Shown here in pieces: positions 48,599 through 57,315 of a stretch of DNA of 64,000 bases (positions are counted from its first letter, which is position 1; the number at the start of each line of letters is the position of its first letter). The stretch spans positions 48,218 through 112,217 of the forward strand of contig CACYWQ010000004.1 of NCBI GenBank assembly GCA_902778165.1, written 5' to 3'. Origin of the DNA: an uncultured Lachnospiraceae bacterium (GTDB lineage Bacteria > Bacillota > Clostridia > Lachnospirales > Lachnospiraceae). A model generated the notes under the pieces. The model was not told the origin of the DNA, ran no database searches, and saw nothing but the letters and a program-made list of their open reading frames with translations. Both the position numbers and the translations under genes were made by a program.

Positions 48599-50599
48599 AT
48601 GAAAATATATGTAGATATTAATGCGATACCTAACGGTAACGGCAGCAAGGAACATCCATATCGCAAGATCAACGAGGCAGCAGCCGTAGCCGAGGCAGGT
48701 GATGAGGTTATTGTGGCGCCCGGAATATACAGGGAGGATGTTAATCCGATCTACGGCGGTATGAAGACTGCGCCCATAGTGTATAAGAGTGAGAAAGCTC
48801 GTGGGGCTGTTATAACCGGAGCCGATGTATTTAAGGGATGGGAGCACTATGAGGGCGATGTATGGAAACTTACAATAGATAACGGATATTTCGGGGATTA
48901 CAACCCCTATACGACGCTTGTGTACGGCGACTGGCTCGACATAAGTATTCATGCTCACACGGGAGATGTCTTCCTTAATGACAAGTCACTTTATGAGCGA
49001 AAGACGCTTGCTGAAGTGCTTAATCCAGAATTTCTTGATACTTCGTGGGATATGGAATATACGAAGCATGCGTGGTATACCTGTCAGGATGAGAAGGCAG
49101 ATGCGACTGTGATTTATGCCAATTTCCAGGGGGCTGATCCCAATGAGGAGAACGTTGAACTTACGGTACGTCCTCATTGCTTCTGGCCCGTAGCAGAGCA
49201 TGTTAACTATATAGCTCTTACGGGATTTATAGTCACCAAAGCAGCCACACAGTGGGCTCCGCCTACGGCATTGCAGGAAGGCATGATAGGTCCTCACTGG
49301 TCGGTGGGTTGGGTGATAGAAGACTGCGAGGTATCGAATGCTAAGTGCTCAGGTATTTCCCTTGGTAAGTACAGGCAGCAGCATAATGATAATAAGTGGT
49401 CTAAGCTTAAGACCAAGGACGGTGCACAGACTCAGAGAGATTGTTCGTTTATTGCACAGCTTGACGGTTGGAGTAAGGAGACAGTAGGCTCCCATGTAGT
49501 AAGAAACTGTGATATTCATGACTGCGGCCAGACAGGTATTGTGGGCAATTTGGGATGTGTTTTCTCTGTGATTGAGAATAATCATATTTATAATATCAAT
49601 AATAAGAGAGATGTTACGGGTGCGGAAGTCGGCGGTATTAAGTTCCATGCGGCGATCGATGTCATAATAAGGAACAATCATATTCATGACTGTGTCAGAG
49701 GTATATGGCTTGACTGGCAGTGCCAGGGCACAAGGGTGTCAGGTAATCTCTTCCATGACAATTGTATGGCGCGTGATACGTTGCTTGACAATAAGGATAA
49801 CCTGCTTGGCCTTGGAATCGGTGAAGATGTGTTCATAGAGATAGCCCACGGACCGACACTTGTGGATAACAATATCTTCTTATCAGAACGTGCGGTTAAG
49901 GTTCCTACACAGGGTCTTGCCTTCGTGCATAACCTCTTCTACGGTTCTATAACGGCTGTTGGAAGAGGAGTCAAGAATGGTTCGTCTAAGTACGATTCCA
50001 CACGATACACGCCTTTGCATCGACCTCACAGCACGGATATAACAGGTGTTATGTCGGTGCTTCACGGAGACACACGCTATTATAACAACGTATTTATTCA
50101 GCCCAAGGTAAGAGAGAAACTGCTTAAGTTATGTGCAAGCGATGAGTACAATGAGTGGGATGATAACAACTTTGAAGCCGGCACTTTGACTTATAACGGA
50201 TTTAAGACCGAAGAGGAGTGGAGAAGTTATTTTGACGGATACTGCGGCGAAGGAGATGTCGCCGGAAGAGACAAATACTATATGCCGCTTCCGATATGGA
50301 CTGGCGGTAACGTGTTCTTTAACGGCGCTAAACCATCCGATATCGAGCAGGATTATACGGAGGATACCGAGCATGAAGTAAGCATTAAGCTTGTGTGCAA
50401 GGACGGCAAATACAGTGTTGAGACAGACTATATGAAGTATCTGCCTAAAGCTAAGTTAATTGAGACGGATACGCTTGGTAAGGCATTTGAACCTGAGGAG
50501 AGATTTGAGAATCCGGACGGTTCGGACATAGTATTTGACGTTGACTATAACGGTCAAAAGAGGGGCGATAACATAGTCGCAGGCCCTTTTGCAATATAA
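48599..50599 (+). CDS. Right-handed parallel beta-helix protein, putative carbohydrate-active
   Basis: A 666-residue cytoplasmic-looking protein (no signal peptide). The N terminus (IYVDINAIPNGNGSKEHPYRKINEA) is a DUF1565-type beta-helix start. Central repeats with NCDIHDCGQTG, NNHIYNIN, RNNHIHDC and SGNLFHDN are stacked coils of a pectate-lyase-like helix. A C-terminal part ends with KRGDNIVAGPFAI. Similar proteins are found among plant-polysaccharide-degrading gut and rumen bacteria and are often glycoside hydrolases or lyases. Substrate and catalytic residues cannot be named. ATG at 48599 follows GGAGAT. Confidence 0.78.
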   Translation: MKIYVDINAIPNGNGSKEHPYRKINEAAAVAEAGDEVIVAPGIYREDVNPIYGGMKTAPIVYKSEKARGAVITGADVFKGWEHYEGDVWKLTIDNGYFGDYNPYTTLVYGDWLDISIHAHTGDVFLNDKSLYERKTLAEVLNPEFLDTSWDMEYTKHAWYTCQDEKADATVIYANFQGADPNEENVELTVRPHCFWPVAEHVNYIALTGFIVTKAATQWAPPTALQEGMIGPHWSVGWVIEDCEVSNAKCSGISLGKYRQQHNDNKWSKLKTKDGAQTQRDCSFIAQLDGWSKETVGSHVVRNCDIHDCGQTGIVGNLGCVFSVIENNHIYNINNKRDVTGAEVGGIKFHAAIDVIIRNNHIHDCVRGIWLDWQCQGTRVSGNLFHDNCMARDTLLDNKDNLLGLGIGEDVFIEIAHGPTLVDNNIFLSERAVKVPTQGLAFVHNLFYGSITAVGRGVKNGSSKYDSTRYTPLHRPHSTDITGVMSVLHGDTRYYNNVFIQPKVREKLLKLCASDEYNEWDDNNFEAGTLTYNGFKTEEEWRSYFDGYCGEGDVAGRDKYYMPLPIWTGGNVFFNGAKPSDIEQDYTEDTEHEVSIKLVCKDGKYSVETDYMKYLPKAKLIETDTLGKAFEPEERFENPDGSDIVFDVDYNGQKRGDNIVAGPFAI

Positions 50600-50622
50600 A
50601 ATAATAATGGAGGTAATACATA

Positions 50623-51015
50623 ATGGAAAGAGTAGAGAAGTTTCTTAAAGAAGCAGGCACTTATTATCTGGCAACTGTAGAGGGGGATCAGCCTCGCGTG
50701 CGCCCTTTCGGAACGGCCAATATATTCGAGGGTAAGTTATATATTCAGACCGGTAAGTCTAAGAACGTATCTAAGCAGATTCATGCCAATCCCAAGGTTG
50801 AGATCTGTGCATGCAAGGGACCGGAATGGCTGAGAGTTGCCTGCACACTGGTTGAGGATGACAGGGTAGAAGCGCGTCAGGTAATGCTTGATGCATATCC
50901 TTCGCTTCAGGGCATGTATTCAGCGGATGACGGCAATACCGAGGTATTCTACCTTAAGGATGCAACGGCTGTGTTCAGCTCATTTACAGCGGCACCCGAG
51001 ACAGTTACATTCTAA
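50623..51015 (+). CDS. Pyridoxamine 5'-phosphate oxidase-like flavin-binding protein
   Basis: A 130-residue split-barrel protein. YYLATVEGDQPRVRPFGTA, LYIQTGKSKNVSKQIHANP and VEICA are typical of the small PNPOx-like family that binds FMN or F420. The family includes reductases and detoxifying proteins with diverse substrates. ATG at 50623 follows GGAGG. A bidirectional terminator separates it from the convergent ABC transporter. Confidence 0.85.
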   Translation: MERVEKFLKEAGTYYLATVEGDQPRVRPFGTANIFEGKLYIQTGKSKNVSKQIHANPKVEICACKGPEWLRVACTLVEDDRVEARQVMLDAYPSLQGMYSADDGNTEVFYLKDATAVFSSFTAAPETVTF

Positions 51016-51038
51016 ATTATTATATTAAACAGGTAATG

Positions 51039-51077
51039 ATAAAGGCAGTCGAATTAAATCGACTGCCTTTATTATTT
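51039..51077. terminator. Bidirectional terminator between convergent genes
   Basis: ATAAAGGCAGTCGA pairs with TCGACTGCCTTTAT around ATTAAA, flanked by T-runs on both strands. It serves the + strand flavoprotein gene and the minus strand permease gene. Confidence 0.9.
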
Positions 51078-51112
51078 TGGAGTTCTAATCAGAACTAATT
51101 CTTAATTCCGAC

Positions 51113-52003
51113 TTATTTCCATCTGATAAGAATTTTACGTATTAATGATATTAAGACATTTAATAGCGTCACGATTACGCCTATCATGATTATTCCGAAT
51201 ACCACCTTAGAGTAGTTGGCAAAATCCGAATGGTACTTAATGTACCAGCCCAAACCGGATGTAGCTCCGATCATCTCGGCTGCCGTAAGTACTAAGAATG
51301 AAGTTGATACGGATACCGTAAGGCTGTTGATTATTCCCGGCAGGCTGTAGGGTAGAAGTATATGCCATATCATGCTTCCTCTTTGTACGTTAAGCGTCCT
51401 GGCTGAGTCCATTATCTTGTGGTCTATCTGTTGCACACTTAAGATCATATTCATGAATATGGGCCAGAAGATCGTCAGTGTGATGACGAATACAGACGCT
51501 GCTCTGAAGCTTGGAAGCAGTGCTACCGCATAAGGTGAGTAGATGATCGGCGGAATGGGGCTTATTACCTTAACAATCGGCATTAGTATCGAACTTGTTC
51601 TGTTTGACAATCCCACCAACAGTCCGAGGCTGACACCGAATAAAAGAGCCAGGCCGAATCCTGCGAACATAAGTCTTAATGAACTGAATACACCTTCTAA
51701 GATCTTCTCATAGTCCTTGGGGAAGATGGCGAATACATTCTCCGGTGCCGGATATAACATGGCATTCTTAAGTCCTACCTTAGCCGTGAAGTATTCCCAG
51801 ATTATCAGGAATATATACACTATTATTCCTATATCATTGGCTACTTTTTTCTTGAAGTTGAAGATAAATGCCACTTCTATAGCGATGCAGACAACTAAGA
51901 AAGGCAGGTACTGTTCCGTTCCTTCCACAGAGGGAGAAAGGATCAGTGCTATAAGTATAACAAAGAGAATATGCGGTAAAACCGTATGCAGCTTGTGTAT
52001 CAT
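51113..52003 (-). CDS. ABC transporter permease (nitrate/sulfonate/taurine class)
   Basis: A 296-residue inner-membrane protein with six or so TM helices. The EAA-loop region SARTLNVQRGSMIWHILLP marks SsuC/TauC/NrtB-type permeases, as does AAEMIGATSGLGWYI. Start at 52003 after GGAGGAGAAGGAAT; ATGA-type overlap with the ATPase gene. Third gene of a three-gene transporter operon transcribed leftwards. Confidence 0.9.
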   Translation of the reverse strand: MIHKLHTVLPHILFVILIALILSPSVEGTEQYLPFLVVCIAIEVAFIFNFKKKVANDIGIIVYIFLIIWEYFTAKVGLKNAMLYPAPENVFAIFPKDYEKILEGVFSSLRLMFAGFGLALLFGVSLGLLVGLSNRTSSILMPIVKVISPIPPIIYSPYAVALLPSFRAASVFVITLTIFWPIFMNMILSVQQIDHKIMDSARTLNVQRGSMIWHILLPYSLPGIINSLTVSVSTSFLVLTAAEMIGATSGLGWYIKYHSDFANYSKVVFGIIMIGVIVTLLNVLISLIRKILIRWK

Positions 52004-52803
52004 ATTCCTTCTCCTCCTTCCACTTCTGACTTCTCATCCGATTCATAATAGAACAGATTAACAACTCTCTTCCTTAGTGTGCGATATGCTTCTCTGTCGA
52101 TAAGTTCTTCCCTGTTTCGAGGTCGTGGGAAGTTCACCGCAATTTCCTTGGATATCTTCTTCTGATCCATGAAAAGTATCCTGTCCGAGAGCAGTATTGC
52201 CTCATCCACATCGTGAGTAACAAATATTACGGTCTTCTTCTCGTCTGATTCTTCCAAAATATGTAACAGAAGATCCTGAAGGACAACACGATTCTTGGCA
52301 TCTATGGCGCCGAAAGGTTCATCCATAAGAAGTATCTCGGGCTTCATTGCAAGAGTTCTTGCGATGGCGGCTCTCTGTTGCATACCACCGGAGAGCTGGA
52401 ACGGATACTTGTTAATAAACTCGGCAAGACCCACCTTCTCAAGATACTTCTTGGCTTCATTCAGCCGATCTTTTTGGGGTATTTCAGGGAATACCTGGCG
52501 TATTCCGTATTCGACGTTTTTGATGACGGTCATCCAGGGGAACAGTGAGTAATGCTGGAATACAACACCTCTGTTCTTGCCTGTTCCGGTGGTAGGCTGC
52601 CCATCTATTAGCAATGTGCCGCTGTCGGGATTGCGTAATCCCGACAACACACTTAATGCTGTACTTTTCCCGCATCCGCTGGAACCGATGAGACTTACGA
52701 ATTCGCCTTCTTTAACATCAAAGGTAAGTCCGTCGAGGGCATTATATACTGTGCCGTTATCGTTATAATCTAGTTTTACGTTATCTAAACCTATCTTTCC
52801 CAT
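52000..52803 (-). CDS. ABC transporter ATP-binding protein (nitrate/sulfonate/taurine class)
   Basis: A 267-residue ATPase powering the importer. Walker A GSSGCGKST (~37-45), Q-loop FQHYSLFPW, signature LSGGMQQRAAIAR (~137-149), Walker B ILLMDEPFGAID and H-loop VFVTHDVDEA. The strand order and D-loop fit SsuB/TauB. Second in the operon. Confidence 0.93.
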   Translation of the reverse strand: MGKIGLDNVKLDYNDNGTVYNALDGLTFDVKEGEFVSLIGSSGCGKSTALSVLSGLRNPDSGTLLIDGQPTTGTGKNRGVVFQHYSLFPWMTVIKNVEYGIRQVFPEIPQKDRLNEAKKYLEKVGLAEFINKYPFQLSGGMQQRAAIARTLAMKPEILLMDEPFGAIDAKNRVVLQDLLLHILEESDEKKTVIFVTHDVDEAILLSDRILFMDQKKISKEIAVNFPRPRNREELIDREAYRTLRKRVVNLFYYESDEKSEVEGGEGI

Positions 52804-52842
52804 ATTTTTGCTCCATAGTGCCAGAAAAGTATAATTATTTCT

Positions 52843-53982
52843 TTATTTGTTATTCTGGTCTGATTCTGTCTTAAGCTGCTTATATACTTCGTTGTCGGGT
52901 TCTTCCGCAAGAAGCTCATCCAATGCTTCGATGTACAGAGAAGCATCAACATGCTCACTGAAATCGATTCCGCCCTGAGCATAGCCGATTTCCACCATTG
53001 CCTCATAGAACTTTGTTATGTTCTTGACATCGGGACTGGGATTAAGACCCAGATGGCCGTAATCATATACCTGGCTGGTAAGAATATCGTCTTCTATTTC
53101 CATTACATGCTTAGCAAGTTCAAGAGTCTTCTCTCTGTCCTGCTGAATAAGAGAGTAAGCCTTGATATTAGCCTTAACTGCAGCTACATAAGCATCACGA
53201 TTGGCGTTAAGCTTATCTCTTGTGGTGAACAAACGGCAGCATGTATATCCGGGCCAGAGCTCGTCTAAGTGACATACCGGAGTAAGTCCCTGTAATTCCG
53301 CTGTCTCTCTGAATGTCATGTAGAGACTTCCTATATCTACTTCACCCTTCTTGACTGCTTCGATAATGGTTGCGGGAGAATCAAGCTCTACAAATTCGAT
53401 CTTACTAAGATCTGCACCCTGATCCGAAAGAATCTTACGAAGAGCTATATCACCGGTCTGCATACGGGTAACACCGACCTTCTTACCGGCAAGTGAAGCC
53501 TCATTGATCTCCTTAAACTCATCCGCTCTTTCGGGAAGTGAATACAGAGCAACACCTTCGGTCATCTGACCGCCGATGATCACGATATCTGCTCCCTGAT
53601 CAATAAAATTGAGAACGGCTGTTGAGCCTGCCGATACAAGATCGAGCTTATCTTCTAAGAGTGCCTGAATATTGTCTGGATTGGAATTGTTATAGTTCAT
53701 TGTGACATCCAAACCTTCTTCTTCATAGTAACCGGCCTCTTTGGCTATGATCGAGTCAAGGTGAGCCACGATACTGTTATAGGCAACTGCGCGTAATGCG
53801 ACCGGCTCCTTAGCTTCTTCTGAAGCCTCATCAGTTGCGGGTGACTCCTCAGCGGCTGCCGTTTCCTCTGCAGCAGCGGTGCTGTTATTGTCGGCAGCAG
53901 GAGCAGATGCTGAACTACCACAGGCTACCAGACTCACAGTCAATGCGGCAGTCAATAAGGTAATGACAATTTTTCTTTTCAT
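52843..53982 (-). CDS. ABC transporter substrate-binding lipoprotein
   Basis: A 379-residue lipoprotein with signal peptide and lipobox LVAC (Cys ~21), then an Ala/Glu-rich linker and an SsuA/TauA/ThiY-like periplasmic-type fold: VAYNSIVAHLDSIIAKEAGYYEEEGLDVTM-like start, GKKVGVTRMQTGDIALRK, and VKKGEVDIGSLYM. Family members bind sulfonates, nitrate, thiazole/pyrimidine precursors or bicarbonate. The binding pocket cannot be read by eye. First gene of the operon; the ATG at 53982 follows CGGAGG. Divergent from the PLP-enzyme gene. Confidence 0.9.
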   Translation of the reverse strand: MKRKIVITLLTAALTVSLVACGSSASAPAADNNSTAAAEETAAAEESPATDEASEEAKEPVALRAVAYNSIVAHLDSIIAKEAGYYEEEGLDVTMNYNNSNPDNIQALLEDKLDLVSAGSTAVLNFIDQGADIVIIGGQMTEGVALYSLPERADEFKEINEASLAGKKVGVTRMQTGDIALRKILSDQGADLSKIEFVELDSPATIIEAVKKGEVDIGSLYMTFRETAELQGLTPVCHLDELWPGYTCCRLFTTRDKLNANRDAYVAAVKANIKAYSLIQQDREKTLELAKHVMEIEDDILTSQVYDYGHLGLNPSPDVKNITKFYEAMVEIGYAQGGIDFSEHVDASLYIEALDELLAEEPDNEVYKQLKTESDQNNK

Positions 53983-53997
53983 AAAAAAACCTCCGTT

Positions 53998-54029
53998 TTC
54001 TATCCCTACTATCTCAGTAGGAAATTAGT
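53998..54029 (-). promoter_or_regulatory. Leader inverted repeat before the binding-protein gene
   Basis: On the minus strand CCTACT-GAGAT-AGTAGG (about 54020-54004) forms a six-pair hairpin between the promoter and the ribosome site. It could be a regulator site or an RNA hairpin; no T-run follows. Confidence 0.35.
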
Positions 54030-54046
54030 GAATTGCTACGATGGCT

Positions 54047-54075
54047 ATAATAACGCACTTTTTTACCCGTGTCAA
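54047..54075 (-). promoter_or_regulatory. Promoter of the ABC transporter operon
   Basis: On the minus strand TTGACA (54075-54070), 17-base spacer, TATTAT (54052-54047). Near-consensus. Confidence 0.82.
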
Positions 54076-54093
54076 TACTTTTTCAAAAAAATC

Positions 54094-54121
54094 TTGACAT
54101 TTCCCACAGAGATGGTATGAT
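54094..54121 (+). promoter_or_regulatory. Promoter of the PLP-enzyme/dehydrogenase cluster
   Basis: TTGACA (54094-54099), 16-base spacer, TATGAT (54116-54121). It lies only 18 bases from the -35 of the divergent promoter, so a single regulator could control both transcripts. Confidence 0.8.
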
Positions 54122-54142
54122 TTCGCATAAGAGGGCAAGAAA

Positions 54143-55129
54143 ATGAACATTAAACAATCAATTACGGAACTGATAGGTCATACACCGTTGTTGGAATTAA
54201 ACGGTATTGCCAAGGAACTGAATCTTAATGCACATATCATAGCTAAACTTGAATACTATAACGTGAATATGAGCAGTAAAGACAGAGCGGCACTCAGAAT
54301 TATAGAAGATGCCGAGAAAAGCGGAACATTAAGATATGAACAAACGGTAGTAGAGACTACCAGCGGTAATACCGGAATATCATTGGCGGCCATATGTGCT
54401 TCCAAGGGATATCGCTTCTTAGCATATATGCAGGACGGTGTAACAGAAGAAAGGTATCGCACGATCAATGCATTCGGATGTGAGACGATCAACTTCTCTG
54501 AAATAGAAAGTGTTAATAAAGCGATGAAAGAAACCGGCGGTAATTTCATGGCAGGTCTTAATGCTTTAAAAGAAGAATTAAGAGGACGGGATGATCTGTT
54601 CTACACGGATCAGTGCTTTAATACTTCAAATCCCAATGTTCATCGCGACACAACCGGACCTGAGATATGGGAAGATACCGACGGAGAAGTGGATATTATA
54701 GTTGCGTGTGTAGGAACGGGCGGAACCATATCGGGTATAGGACAATATATTAAAGATAAGAATCCTGCGGTGGAGATAGTTGCAGTAGAACCTGATGAGG
54801 ACGCCATGCCGCATCCCGATTATCCGGACAGGAATGTAATAGACGGAATTGAGAGAATCAGTGATGTGCAGGATGACGAGATACCGGGTACGGTGGATTT
54901 CTCGGTAATAGATAAGATTGTCTCGGTAAGTGCAAGTGATGCATATGAGGCTGCAAGGTTGGTTGCGCGTAAGGACGGTGTTTTGCTTGGAAGTTCCTCG
55001 GGAGCAGCGATACATGCGGCAATCAAATTGGCTGAGTTGAAAGAGAATTTCGGTAAGAAGATAGTGGTGATCGCACCTGATACCGGACTTAGATATTTAT
55101 CAACAAATCTTTATAAGGAGGTGGATTAG
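54143..55129 (+). CDS. Cysteine synthase-like PLP enzyme (divergent)
   Basis: A 328-residue fold-type II PLP enzyme related to O-acetylserine sulfhydrylase and cystathionine beta-synthase. TSGNTGISLA (phosphate/substrate loop), GTGGTISGIG (PLP phosphate loop) and GSSSGAA are intact. The usual PTGSVKDR around the PLP-Lys is NVNMSSKDR (Lys ~50), a clear departure. It keeps CysK length but its context is a dehydrogenase cluster, so it may use a substrate other than O-acetylserine. ATG at 54143 follows GAGGGC. First gene after the promoter. Confidence 0.85.
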   Translation: MNIKQSITELIGHTPLLELNGIAKELNLNAHIIAKLEYYNVNMSSKDRAALRIIEDAEKSGTLRYEQTVVETTSGNTGISLAAICASKGYRFLAYMQDGVTEERYRTINAFGCETINFSEIESVNKAMKETGGNFMAGLNALKEELRGRDDLFYTDQCFNTSNPNVHRDTTGPEIWEDTDGEVDIIVACVGTGGTISGIGQYIKDKNPAVEIVAVEPDEDAMPHPDYPDRNVIDGIERISDVQDDEIPGTVDFSVIDKIVSVSASDAYEAARLVARKDGVLLGSSSGAAIHAAIKLAELKENFGKKIVVIAPDTGLRYLSTNLYKEVD

Positions 55130-55133
55130 GATT

Positions 55134-55451
55134 ATGAGGATAAATAAACATCCTATATTGGAGATTTCGAATGACAGAAAGACGATTCGTTTCTCTTTTG
55201 AAGGCAAAGAATATGAAGGCAAAGAAGGAGATACAATTGCAGCGGCATTAACCGCAAATGACATCAGGGTATTGAGAGATCATGGCGGAAGGAAAAGGGG
55301 TTTCTTCTGTGCAATCGGAAACTGTTCTTCTTGTCTTATGACGGTAAACGGCAGGACAAATGTCAGGGTATGTACGGAACTGTTAAGAGACAACATGGAC
55401 ATAAGAAGGCAATCGGATAAGGGTTCTATTTTCGGAGGTGTTGAAAGATGA
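55134..55451 (+). CDS. HcnA-like (2Fe-2S) subunit of an amine dehydrogenase
   Basis: A 105-residue ferredoxin-fold subunit. FEGKEYEGKEGDTIAAAL and the Cys pattern CAIGNCSSCLMTVNG...VRVC are typical of the small gamma subunits of HcnABC, opine oxidases and D-hydroxyproline dehydrogenase. It passes electrons from the flavin subunit. ATG at 55134 after GGAGG; ATGA overlap with the next gene. Confidence 0.85.
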   Translation: MRINKHPILEISNDRKTIRFSFEGKEYEGKEGDTIAAALTANDIRVLRDHGGRKRGFFCAIGNCSSCLMTVNGRTNVRVCTELLRDNMDIRRQSDKGSIFGGVER

Positions 55452-56545
55452 ATTTTACAGAAGTAGCCGTAATAGGCGGAGGCCCTGCCGGTATGTCGGC
55501 GGCCGCAGCAGCAGCCAAAGCCGGAGCCAAGGTTGTTGTATTTGACCGAAATGACAAAGTCGGCGGGCAGTTAATTAAGCAGACTCACCGGTTCTTCGGT
55601 TCAGAGAAAGAATATGCCGGAGAAAGAGGATTAAACATCGCCAAGATCCTTGAGAAAGACTTGGGAAGCAGCAGAATAACGGTTAAGACTAAAGCTACCG
55701 TACTGGGAGTGTATGAGGATGGAGTAATAACCTATTCTGAAGACGGAAAGTATGACAGATTAACTGCTGAAAGCATAATAATCGCCACCGGAGCATCAGA
55801 GAAGCAGGCTTTATTTGAAGGAAATGATCTTCCCGGTGTATACGGAGCGGGAGCGGTTCAGACTCTTATGAATCTGTATGGCGTGCTTCCCGGCAGAAGG
55901 GTACTTATGGTTGGAGCAGGTAATATCGGACTTATAGTCTCATACCAGCTTCTTCAGGCAGGAGCAAAGGTTGAGGCCATCGTGGAAGCATCGCCTAAGA
56001 TAGGAGGATATCTTGTACATGCTTCCAAACTCAGAAGATACGGGGTACCGATATTGACGGGCAAGAGTATAAAGTCAGTCATTGGAGATGATGAGGTAAA
56101 AGGCGCGATAATTGCCGATGTAAATGAAGATTTTAACTTTATAGACGGTACCGAGCAAAGACTTGATGTAGATACTGTTTTGCTTGCAACGGGATTGTCT
56201 CCTCTTAATGAATTGATCGTAAATATCGGATGCAAGCAGAGGTACATACCTGAATTGGGCGGAATGGTAGCACTCAGGGATGACAATATGCAGACTTCTG
56301 TTAAGGGTGTATATGTTGCAGGAGATGTGGCTTCCATTGAAGAGGCATCATCGGCGATTTTGGAGGGCATCATAGCCGGAACATCGGCGGCACTTCAAAT
56401 GGGATTCATAAGTCAGGCTTCGGAAGAAGACAGAGAGCAGGCCGTGGAAAGACTTAATGCACTAAGAGCCGGTGAGACAGGTGCAAAGATAAGAGAAGGT
56501 ATTAAGAAAGCAGTAACAGAAAGGAAGTATCGGGATGTTGTATAG
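55448..56545 (+). CDS. NAD(P)/FAD-dependent oxidoreductase subunit (HcnB-like)
   Basis: A 365-residue two-dinucleotide-binding flavoprotein: GGGPAGMSAAAAAAKAGAKV (~9-28), GAGNIGLIVSYQLLQAGA (second Rossmann), ATGASEKQALF, and C-terminal GVYVAGDVASIEEASSAI. Related to the alpha subunit of proline or hydroxyproline dehydrogenases and HcnB. It lacks the C-terminal BFD domain found in many HcnB proteins; that module is the separate gene at 57026. Overlaps the HcnA-like gene and the next gene. Confidence 0.87.
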   Translation: MNFTEVAVIGGGPAGMSAAAAAAKAGAKVVVFDRNDKVGGQLIKQTHRFFGSEKEYAGERGLNIAKILEKDLGSSRITVKTKATVLGVYEDGVITYSEDGKYDRLTAESIIIATGASEKQALFEGNDLPGVYGAGAVQTLMNLYGVLPGRRVLMVGAGNIGLIVSYQLLQAGAKVEAIVEASPKIGGYLVHASKLRRYGVPILTGKSIKSVIGDDEVKGAIIADVNEDFNFIDGTEQRLDVDTVLLATGLSPLNELIVNIGCKQRYIPELGGMVALRDDNMQTSVKGVYVAGDVASIEEASSAILEGIIAGTSAALQMGFISQASEEDREQAVERLNALRAGETGAKIREGIKKAVTERKYRDVV

Positions 56546-57023
56546 AGATGGAGTATTGACTGAAGAAGAATTCATAAAGCTTCTTCCGAGTGATGAGCGA
56601 CGTAAGAAAGGACCGTATGTTATTGCTGAATGTTTGCAGGGAATACCATGTGATCCCTGCGTAAGATCGTGTCGTACAGGTGCGATAGCTAAGCATAATC
56701 TTGCGGATACTCCGGAAGTAAGTTATGAGAGTTGCATAGGTTGCAGCGCATGTGTGGGAGCATGTCCCGGTCATGCATGTTTTGTAATTGATGAGAGTTT
56801 GTCCGATGACACATATTTGCTTACCTTGCCATATGAGATGATTCCGTCTCCTAAGGCCGGAGAGGCGGCAGATCTGCTTGACAGACAGGGAACTGCGATA
56901 GACAAAGGAACAATCAGAAGAGTGGTGGAACATGATAAGACATATGTTGTAACGGTTGAAGTTCCCAAGAAATACTTATACGAAGTAAGAAGTATACGTC
57001 TTAATAATGGTACGGAGGTATAA
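56535..57023 (+). CDS. 4Fe-4S ferredoxin-like subunit
   Basis: A 162-residue protein with two cluster motifs in residues ~34-80: CLQGIPCDPCVRSCRTGAI and CIGCSACVGACPGHA. Resembles the small iron-sulfur delta subunit of dye-linked proline dehydrogenases. C-terminal half with no motif I recognise. ATG at 56535 overlaps the end of the previous gene by 11 bases. Confidence 0.83.
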   Translation: MLYRDGVLTEEEFIKLLPSDERRKKGPYVIAECLQGIPCDPCVRSCRTGAIAKHNLADTPEVSYESCIGCSACVGACPGHACFVIDESLSDDTYLLTLPYEMIPSPKAGEAADLLDRQGTAIDKGTIRRVVEHDKTYVVTVEVPKKYLYEVRSIRLNNGTEV

Positions 57024-57025
57024 AC

Positions 57026-57301
57026 ATGGAAATAGATGAGAGCAAAGTATATCTGTGCAGATGCGAGAATCTTACGCTTGAAAGGCTTCATCAGCTCTTG
57101 GATGAGGGTGTTACTTCGATGCAGGAGATAAAGAGAAAGACCAGGTGTACAATGGGCAATTGTCAGGGCAAGACCTGCAAGCAGTTGATAGCTAATGAGA
57201 TAGCAAGGTATACGGGCAGAACAATAGAAGAAATAGATGTCCCGATTAACAGGCTTCCGATTGAGCCGGTTACTCTGGGAGAGATCGCCGGAGTGAAGTA
57301 A
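57026..57301 (+). CDS. BFD-like (2Fe-2S) protein
   Basis: A 91-residue protein with CRCENLTLERLHQLLDEG and CTMGNCQGKTC, the four-Cys pattern of the bacterioferritin-associated ferredoxin (BFD) domain. In related dehydrogenases this domain is fused to the alpha subunit; here it is separate. ATG at 57026, three bases after the ferredoxin gene. Confidence 0.85.
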   Translation: MEIDESKVYLCRCENLTLERLHQLLDEGVTSMQEIKRKTRCTMGNCQGKTCKQLIANEIARYTGRTIEEIDVPINRLPIEPVTLGEIAGVK

Positions 57302-57315
57302 TTAGGGAGGTCGTG

